Shown piece by piece: positions 47,201-56,200 of a DNA stretch of 64,000 nucleotides. The stretch's first letter is position 1, and each line of letters starts with the position of its first letter. The stretch is from Branchinecta lynchi (taxonomy: Eukaryota > Arthropoda > Branchiopoda > Anostraca > Branchinectidae). Made by a program: the position numbers and the translations under genes. The stretch is from NCBI GenBank assembly GCA_023053575.1, contig JAKZAP010000003.1, positions 4,688,561 through 4,752,560 on the forward strand, read 5' to 3'. The notes beneath the pieces are model-generated. The model ran no database searches and was not told where the DNA came from. It saw nothing but the letters and a program-made list of their open reading frames with translations.

Positions 47201-50200
47201 TATAAGCTTCGGCAATGTTTTGTTTTGTGCTTATGGCTGACAGTCGCACGACGCAGAATTTGGTTTTGATGTAATACATGAGTTTTGACTGCGAGAGCCG
47301 AGCCTCTATCTTTCTTTGAGAGCAGATCTGGGGCGATTCTAATTTTTCCATTGAAGGATCCATCTTGCTTATTCTGCCTTTAATACTTTGCCTAGGTCCC
47401 TTATAGTAAGTAAGTTAGTAATTTATATTTCACCGCCCTTTCGGAAATCGCAGTATGAATAAAAAGCATGGGACTATGGGATTATAAGCTTCGGCAATGT
47501 TTTGTTTTGTGCTTACGGCTGAAAGTCACACGACGCAGAATTTGGTTTTGATGTAACAGATGAGTTTTGACTGCGAGAGCCGAGCCTCTATCTTTCTTTG
47601 AGAGCGATCTGAGGAGATCCTAAATTTTTCCACTGAAGGATCTATCTTGATTATTCGGCCTTTTATACTTTGCCTAAGTCCCTTACAGGATTATAAGCTT
47701 CTGAAATCCCTGCCTTTCGGCATTGTTTTGTTTTGTGCCTACGGATTTTGTGCCTAGCCGAGTTTTGACAGTCACACGACGCAAACTTTTCCGAAAGCTT
47801 CAAGACCGGCCAAGAACTTTTTCAGACATGAGGCCATGAGAAGCTTAAAAAAAATTTTTTTTTCTTTTCGAATGGCTCTACGGCGATATTGAAGACAACA
47901 TCGATGCTCGTCAGTTCGGGTTTCGACCTGGACACAGCACGGTACACTACCTGGTCCGTGTGTTGGATGTTCTACATCTCGAAGAAAAACTGGACCGGAA
48001 TGTTGACGAACTAATCGCTGATCTAATAAAGGCATTCGACTATCTTGACCACCAAATCGTCATCAGTGCAGCAACCACAATGGGAGCCAGAAACCGTTCG
48101 AATGCTTGCGAGCTTTCTTACGGGTTGTCAGCAATGCGTGCAGTTGAGTAAAGATACTATATCTGAACTCCTGTCAATATCATAAGCAGCACCCCAAGGT
48201 AGTCGCTTAGGTCCACTGGCCTTCACTATTGCTGTCAATAAGCTTATGGTGAACTTTATTATTCACAGAGTTAAGTTTGCAGACGACCAGAGGCTAGTGG
48301 TGACACGCACTTTCGCCACACTGAACGATCCGGGAAACTCACTGGAAGAGGTAACCAAGCAGCAGGCCTTTGACTGTGACCAGATTAGGAATAAGTGAAG
48401 AAAAAAGCGTCGCACTAAGAATTAACTTCACAAAACAAACTCCTCCTCCCCTTGAAGACGAGACACAATTCCTTGTGACCAACTCTTGGAAAATTCTGGG
48501 CATCACTACTAAAAGTAACCTAAAATGGGATGACCATGTAAAAACCTCGAAAAAAAGGGTAATTTCTGCTCAAATCCTTTGCAAGGATATTTGAAACCCA
48601 GGATATTTGAGCGCTGCAATGGTTGGCGCTTTTCAGTCTAACTTTCGTCTATCGGAACAATGCGTTATAGTCCGACCCCACGCCGGTAGCGAACACGCAC
48701 TATAAAACCGACACAAACATACGAAGAGGCCTTGCAGAATGAAACATAAACATGGATTAGCATTAACATTTGTTCGTCATGTTCTATTACTTCAGTCATA
48801 ATTATTACCAACCGCCGTATCATGTTTCTATCATGGATCCTACATGGAGCGAAACAAAACAGAAGCGTGCCCTACTGATTATGTCAAGATCCCCCAAAAT
48901 TCCTTATAACGAGCTCCTTCAGAAATTTAAAATCGAGTCCCTTGAGTCCCGTACGTTGAAACTGTGCATGACTTCTGGGAATAAAATGCTTTACCACCCA
49001 TATACTTCCGCCACCATTTGAGACTGCTCGCGAACGCCCCGCAAGAGCGGCCTCAGTGGCAATCCCAAAACTCAACAGGTAAAATGTGACCATGTACGGT
49101 ACAAAAAATCGTTTGTACCGTCTTTCGTGAAATAATTCAATTCTTTATTAGTGTTTATATTTGTATATATTGACGATTTCGACAAATTTGGTTCCAAGCA
49201 AGATAGTTCGAGAAGAATAAAAGCGATACCTATCTATCTATCCATCCATGTCCATCTTTGTCTACTTTTATTTCTTAGTTATATATTTGTTTCTGTTTAA
49301 TTGTGACTGTGCCTTGCTTTCCGTTAGTAATATGATTACTTAGTGGATGGAAGTTATTGGGTAATAATTCGTCATGTTTAAGTTAATTTGGTTTTATTTA
49401 TTTCTTTCGTGTGCGCTCGAGCTCTGCTCTCAGCAGCGGAAAGTGATGATGATAGATTTTTTTTTGTAAACAAAGATAACCTTGAACCTATGTCTGTTGG
49501 TGCTAAACGGATTGGTCAGCAGAGATTTTATCACATCATGTTCTTTTTATACGCAAGAAATAAAATCCTGCAAACATTTGTCGAGCAAAAACACAGAAAA
49601 ATATAATTCTGCATGCTTTTATCGGGCCTTGTTATTCTCTCGAGTTCTTTTTATATATAAGGAATACAGAAGAAATACAGTATTGTATGGTTTTGTCGGG
49701 CGTTTGATCGACTCGTTGGCACACCTATTTATACGTAATAATCAAATTCTGCAAACTTTGTCAGGCGCATCCGGGACTTTCAAGTCTCGTCGGCACAACG
49801 GGTTATTTTTACGCGTAAGAAATCAAGTTTTGTACAGTCTTGTCGGGCAAGATACAGAAGAAATCAATTTTTTTTTTATTTTTTTTTTTCAATGTATGGT
49901 TTTGTCAGGCGTCGGTATTCTTGTCGACACATGGGTTCTTTTTACACGTAAGAAATCGTATTTTGTACACGTTTATCGGGCGCATCCCGAAGGTTAAGTT
50001 TCGTCGGAACATCGGTGTCTATTTACAAGTAAAAAATAAAGATCTTTACAGCCTTGTCAGGAAAAACACAGGAGAAACCGAATTCTGAATGCTTTTGTCT
50101 GGCGTCCGTATTCCTATCGGCATATCGGACTATTTTTATACTTGTCGGGTGCAATTTTTCCGGAAAAACTAGATTTAAAAATTTCGCCGGCGGCACTTAG

Positions 50201-53200
50201 TTCAGTTTTTTCTGCCCCAAAATGTGATTTTAAATTTATGAATTTACATTAAAGGAACAATCTCAACGGACGCACCACAGTTCGTTTTACACAAATGTTT
50301 GCCTGCAGCGCATTTTTCTTGGGGTTTGAAACACGCTAAAAGCTAGAACTTGTATGATAGGTATAGCAACATTTTCCGGAAAGAAGGCAGACTAAAAAAT
50401 TTCTCCTGCGGCGCTTACTTTAACATGTTCGGTACAGTCATTGTAAACTTTGCTTTTTTAGAGAAAGCTGAAATGAAAAGCCAAATATAATGTAAGAAAT
50501 TACTTTAAGACACGAACTTACATTAAAGGAATAATCTCAACTGATGCATAACAGTTAGTTTTAAACAAATCATATTCTGTGCTGGCGGGAAATGTACGCC
50601 GTTGCCGTCCGTCGGTACAAACCGGACGCCCCCCGCCCGCAAAGGTAAAAGGCTAGTGAGGCCCCTGGCTATAGAGGCAACACATTCAAGACATATCCAA
50701 TAAACACGCCTTATAAACATATTAAATAAGCAATTGTTGGATGAAAAAGAAGAGTAATGTGATGTGACTGGGCTGCAAAAGATATTTGAAACACGAAGGT
50801 GAAGCCTAGGAAATGTTGAAGAATAGAAAAATTGGCTGTCATCACTAGTGGCGTTTTTGCAGATACCATGGTATCTGATACAACGGTCTAAAGCCGTTTT
50901 GCAGTTATGATACTACCGTCTGACCGTGGTAACCGGTCGTGGTATCTGAAAAGTCATCTCACTTTCATCAAATTTTGTCAGATTGATGAGAAAGAAGTTT
51001 AGCACTTAGTGATGTAACTGGATATCTGTTGTTCTTTTATGATGACTTACGAAAAGTGCAATTTCGGCAATAGTCGTTTTTGCAGAGCACCGTGGCAGAT
51101 ACCACGATAACTGCAAAAAGGACTATTTGCAGATCCAATTACCGTGGTAACAGATACAATGGTATCAGCAAAAACGCAACTATTATCATGAAAATCTGGA
51201 ATGGTTGGCCCGGACATCTGGAAATGTGGAAGGTCAAACCTGGTTTCATTTCGGACAGCCGGAAGACTGAACGACGGAAAAGGAGATATTTACCGCAACG
51301 TTTCTTATCTGTTTTCCTGCGAACCAGGTCAACATCTTGTTAATAGCGAGCAAGGTCCTCGTTTGCACTTTCGGCTTTTCCAATATAAGTTGACTGAAAA
51401 ACTCTTCCATTTCAGAGAGCGTGACGGAACCGCCAATGTGTACACCATCTCCATCTACTGTTAGATGGTGAAGCTCTTTCACCGAGCTCGGGTAGATCAA
51501 GGCAGGGTATATCAACTGTCGGAATTTCATCTCTAAACCTAAAAGAATGATAATAAAATAATTACAACAATATTCTTTAATAGGCACTTAGCCCTACGTT
51601 TCAGCTCCTCATCAGTATTCAAATGCTATGACAGTAATGGAAATAAAGGGGCGGGGATCCCGTAGTTTTGGTGTTCTTATTTGTTTAGCCGACGCGACTT
51701 TTTGCCCACAAAGTCCTTGTTTAGCGGCCTTACCAGTGAAAATTTACATATAGCGTATCGAAACTTAAGGGACGCGTCGTAGTTGCGATGTAATTCATTC
51801 TAATTCCCTCATTGTATGGCCAGATACCAGCGAGGTGATCATGACGACGTCAGTAATAAGGGGTAATCGCCAGGTTTCCGACCCTTTCTGTCCAGTGTCT
51901 GTTTAAGATTCACCCAAAGCAGGTGTTTTCATAGGCTAAACGACGTCTCTCATGCTGTTGGCTGGGGTGCCCTGAGTTTTTTTTTATCATAGCCTTTGGG
52001 CTGCTTCTAAAATAAATCTAACTGAAAAAGATCTACCAGCTAATATGGCACTTGTTACTAGCAGTTAGTGCAAGAAAGAAGACGAGATCGTCACAAGACA
52101 CCCCCTTCAACCCCCGCAGGACCGGAAGTGGAAATAGGATATCTAGTTTAACTTGAGTCTGAGCATTTCCAGCATAGCCTCAGATCACGTAGAGCAAATG
52201 ACTTTTCTACCTTCCAAGTGTAGGTCCACTTGATCGATCACTAGACGTGCCACACTATTTCAGGAACTCTACACCCCCCCCCCCCCCCGAACTCCCCCAC
52301 CGCGTCCGAATCTGGTTCGATAACACAAATGGACCTCACCTGATGAAAAATTTATCTCAGAATAGTAGTATGAAGTTGTACGAAAAAGTAGCAGGGAGTA
52401 CTAACTGATGCCATGACATGCTTCTACTTCAAGCCTACCATGTTACTGCCTGCATGCTACTATTAGCAAGACTGGATGCTCCTAGAGCAAGAGGGGATGG
52501 TACTGGATACTACTACTTAAGATTGGCCCAGTCTGAGGCACATTAAATGATAGTACTCTTTACTATTACATATCACTAGATGCGACTTTTTCGTACGACT
52601 ATCATACAACTACGCAGGCTACAAATTTTTCATCGGGAACACATCTTCTCTTACCGCCTAATAAGTTTCACTCGAATCTGAGCATTTTTGGAGAAATTGC
52701 GGTCCCCCCCCCCCCTCCTCCCCCAGGCCCCCATCGTGCTCAGATCCGGTCCGGATCCTAAAATATGCCCTGTAGGGCGTATGACCTCTCTACTTTCCAA
52801 GTTTCATTCAAATCTCTCCACTCTTTTGACTCCTATGCGAGCAACAAAATTTCCGGGACACCCCTTCAACCCCCCCCCCCCCCCCCCCCCCCCCCCCGTG
52901 GCCGAATACGACTCGGGCACATAAGCTTTGCATCTCTGACATCTCTTCTTCCCGTCCATCAAGTTTGAATCGACTCGGACGATAAATGCAGATTTCCGGT
53001 TCCCGCTTCATCCCCCACCTACCGTGGCAGGATCCGGTCCGATCGCCAAATAACAAATCTAGGCCGCATACTCTCTGTAGTATCCAACTTTCATCCCATT
53101 CGACCCGTTTGGTTTTTGTGCATGTCACAAAGTTAAAGACCACCCCCTAACTCCCCAAACCATTTGCCGCATGTTATCAGTTCTAATCACCCATAAAGTT

Positions 53201-56200
53201 TCACTCGAACCAGACCAACCGTTTGCAACCTACGGAAGTTAGTAATATACTAATTCTCCTTCCCTTAACTCTCCCCAAATGTTTGGATCCAAGAACGGAA
53301 GTTTTCCTAGTATATTTTGTCGGGTCCTTTAGTCTAGGCCTATTTGGTCGGGTCGCTAATATGCCTGCCAAGTTTCATCGTCCTTAGCACATCTAGAATT
53401 CTCCCAGCTCGCGATCACCGGAATTCCGGGAAGCCCCCTCCCATTCCCCCTAAGAAGCCCCACTACAATCTGGTTGTGCCAAGAAGATATGCTTGTGATT
53501 CCCACAAAATTCCATCCCGATCCATCAATCCTAACCGTTGGTGCCCCCCTCCAACTCTCCCAACATGTATCGGATCCGTCCCGGACATGACATGGAATTT
53601 CTGAGAAGATAGCTCTTTCCACTTGCCAAGTTTCATTCAGTTCCGATCACCCATTAAGTTGTGCATGCCAATAGATTCCGGATTCCCCATCCCTTCACTC
53701 CCCACACGATGGTCGGATCGAGGAAACGACTATTTTGCTTCCTGATAAGCCTGCCAAGTTTCATCTTCCTAGTCTTCAGAAAACAGCAAACCCGCTCAAT
53801 CACAAGAATCCCCCCCCCCCCCAAAAAAAAAAACCTCCCACACAGTGCCCGAATCCGGACCTATCATGTCAACGATGCATCGAGGCCTTCTGCTTGTTCT
53901 TCCCACCAATCCCTCGACTCTAAGCGTTACCCAATATTTCCGGTTCACCCGTCCAACTCCTCCCAAAGTCACCGGATCAACGATGTATCGAGGCCTTGTG
54001 CTTGTTCTTCCCCATCCCTCGACTCTAAGCGTTACCAAAGATTTCCGGTTCATCCGTCCAACTCCTCCCAAAGTCACCGGATCCGGTCCGGATTTGGAGT
54101 GAGTTGTCTGAGACACAACTTCTTTGCAAATATCAAGTTTCATTAAGATCCAACCCCCAGTTCGAAAGTTACAGTACGGTTTCCCACTCCCTCACCGACC
54201 CCCCACCCCTTCAGGTGGTCGAATCGGGGAAGTGACTATTTCCAAGTTAACCTGATCGGGTCCCTGATATGTCTGTCAAGTTTCATCGTCCTAGCTTAAG
54301 TGAAAGTGCCTGAACTAGCAAAACCCGGACTGGCCGACCGACAGACATACTGCAGGACGGGCAGAAACTGCAATCGTTATAATCCATAAAGAAAACACTC
54401 ACCGACTTCCGTATTGCCACATACTATCCTGGCACTTGGCGTTTGATTTTTAATCTCAATCAACGACTGCAGTTTCGCTGGTCGGTACCAGGTGACACGT
54501 TTTCCACAAATTTCCAGATCTTGTTCATCAAGCACCGACTCAAGCTAAGCGAAACAACAAATTAGTCTTTCTTTAAGTAGGGAGAAGACAGACACATTTA
54601 ATCATGATAAAAATATGGCGATAATTTCTTAGTATGACAAGGCCCTAGTCAGGCTGTAGCCAGAAAAACGATCCTAGACCTCGGCCGGAATACTGCTGGA
54701 ACAAAACTCAGCTGACTTACCCGTTTACCGACATCGATCAAGATCAGAGCAAATAACCCTAGGGAGTAGCGCCAAGTGTTGACAAAATTGACCCACACTC
54801 GAGTAGCAGCGATACTAGCAGCACTAGCGATAGAGAACGTCTCTACTGAAACTCATTCAGTCGTTCACCAACACTGGCTCCGATAATGAACATTGCAAAA
54901 AAATTGTACAGCTTCCATTGTTTCTTTGGTGTGTGCAGACCGCACTTTTTCTTTCCTGGAAATTTCTAAACCCGCAGGTTTGTCTCGCTTTAAACACTGC
55001 AAGCGTACTGGGCAGCGTTACGGGCATGACCCGTTTGCAAAGCATGGTAGTCCTAGTACTATTTTGCTCTGATCAAGATTCGCAGTCACCTTGGGCTGAA
55101 GGATTAAAGTAGAGGTATGCTTCTTTAAACAGTAATTGAATAAATATGCGAAGCCTCTATCTTCAGAAAACTAGAAAAGAAAGGTTATGTATCAGCAGGT
55201 TCTTCAGTTATTTACAGTAGGTTCGTTTCTTCCGCTCCCCAACGTTTTCCCTGACCTTCCACGGCCTGACCAGGACCCATGCTAACAAGGGCCGAAATAT
55301 CGCTACCGAAGCATCATAGCTGACGTATCCGTTTTATCCAGTGTTTGGATACATGTTTCCCAGTCAGCTTGGGCTCAAGGAGTATTTAGAGCCTGTTTCA
55401 CCCTTGTAACACTAGGAACTATTAGTAATTTCCGTTCCATCCTTACGAAAAGTTACTACGCTGACTACTACTTTGAGCGTGTTCCATCCTACTTACCGTA
55501 GTTACTACTCATGATGTCACGAATTTTGGCTTTTTGCCGTCAAGGCTGGAAAGATTTTTTTTTATTTTCCAGCAGAATATCATGCCACGGGTGAATCCAA
55601 CCAACCACGTTACAGAGACCCGTAGTTACTACGCTTACTACGCTCCCGAGCCTGGTAAGCAAATAGTTACTATTTCGAGAAGGTTGGAACGGTCAGCGTA
55701 GTAATTTTCGGTGAGGTTGGAAAAGATATAGTAACTAATAGTTACTATTTGTAGAAGGGTGGAACACGTTCTTTGTGTGAGAAATTCGGGTGTGAAGGTG
55801 TGGAATCATCTTCCGGAGAGAATCAGAGAGCGCGTTCCACCCTTCTACAAATAGTAACTATTCGTCACTATTTCCATTCCAACCTCACCAAAAGTTACTA
55901 CGCTGACCGTTCCAAACTTCTCGAAATAGTAACTAACAGTAACTACTTGCTTACCACACTCGGGAGCGTAGTAACTACGGATCTATGTAACGTGATGAGT
56001 CGGATTCGCCCGTGAATGATATTCTGCTGGAAAATAGAAAAATCGTGTCAAAAAAGCCAGAATTCGTGAAGTCATGTGTAGTAACTACGGTAAGTAGGAT
56101 GAGTCCGAGAACCAATTTTTGTTTAAAAATAGATTGAAAAATAATTTTTTGGATAGTTAGGTAAATGTGGAATATTTATTTGGAATTTTATTTAAGGTGG

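Noticed and set aside
49482..49997. 171-residue reading frame
   Set aside because: Covers a degenerate tandem array; residues follow the repeat and a poly-T run.
52688..52968. Poly-proline reading frames
   Set aside because: Produced by C-runs of R1, not by coding constraint.
53661..54146. 161-residue plus-strand frame with internal repeats
   Set aside because: Repeated text comes from two adjacent R1 units.
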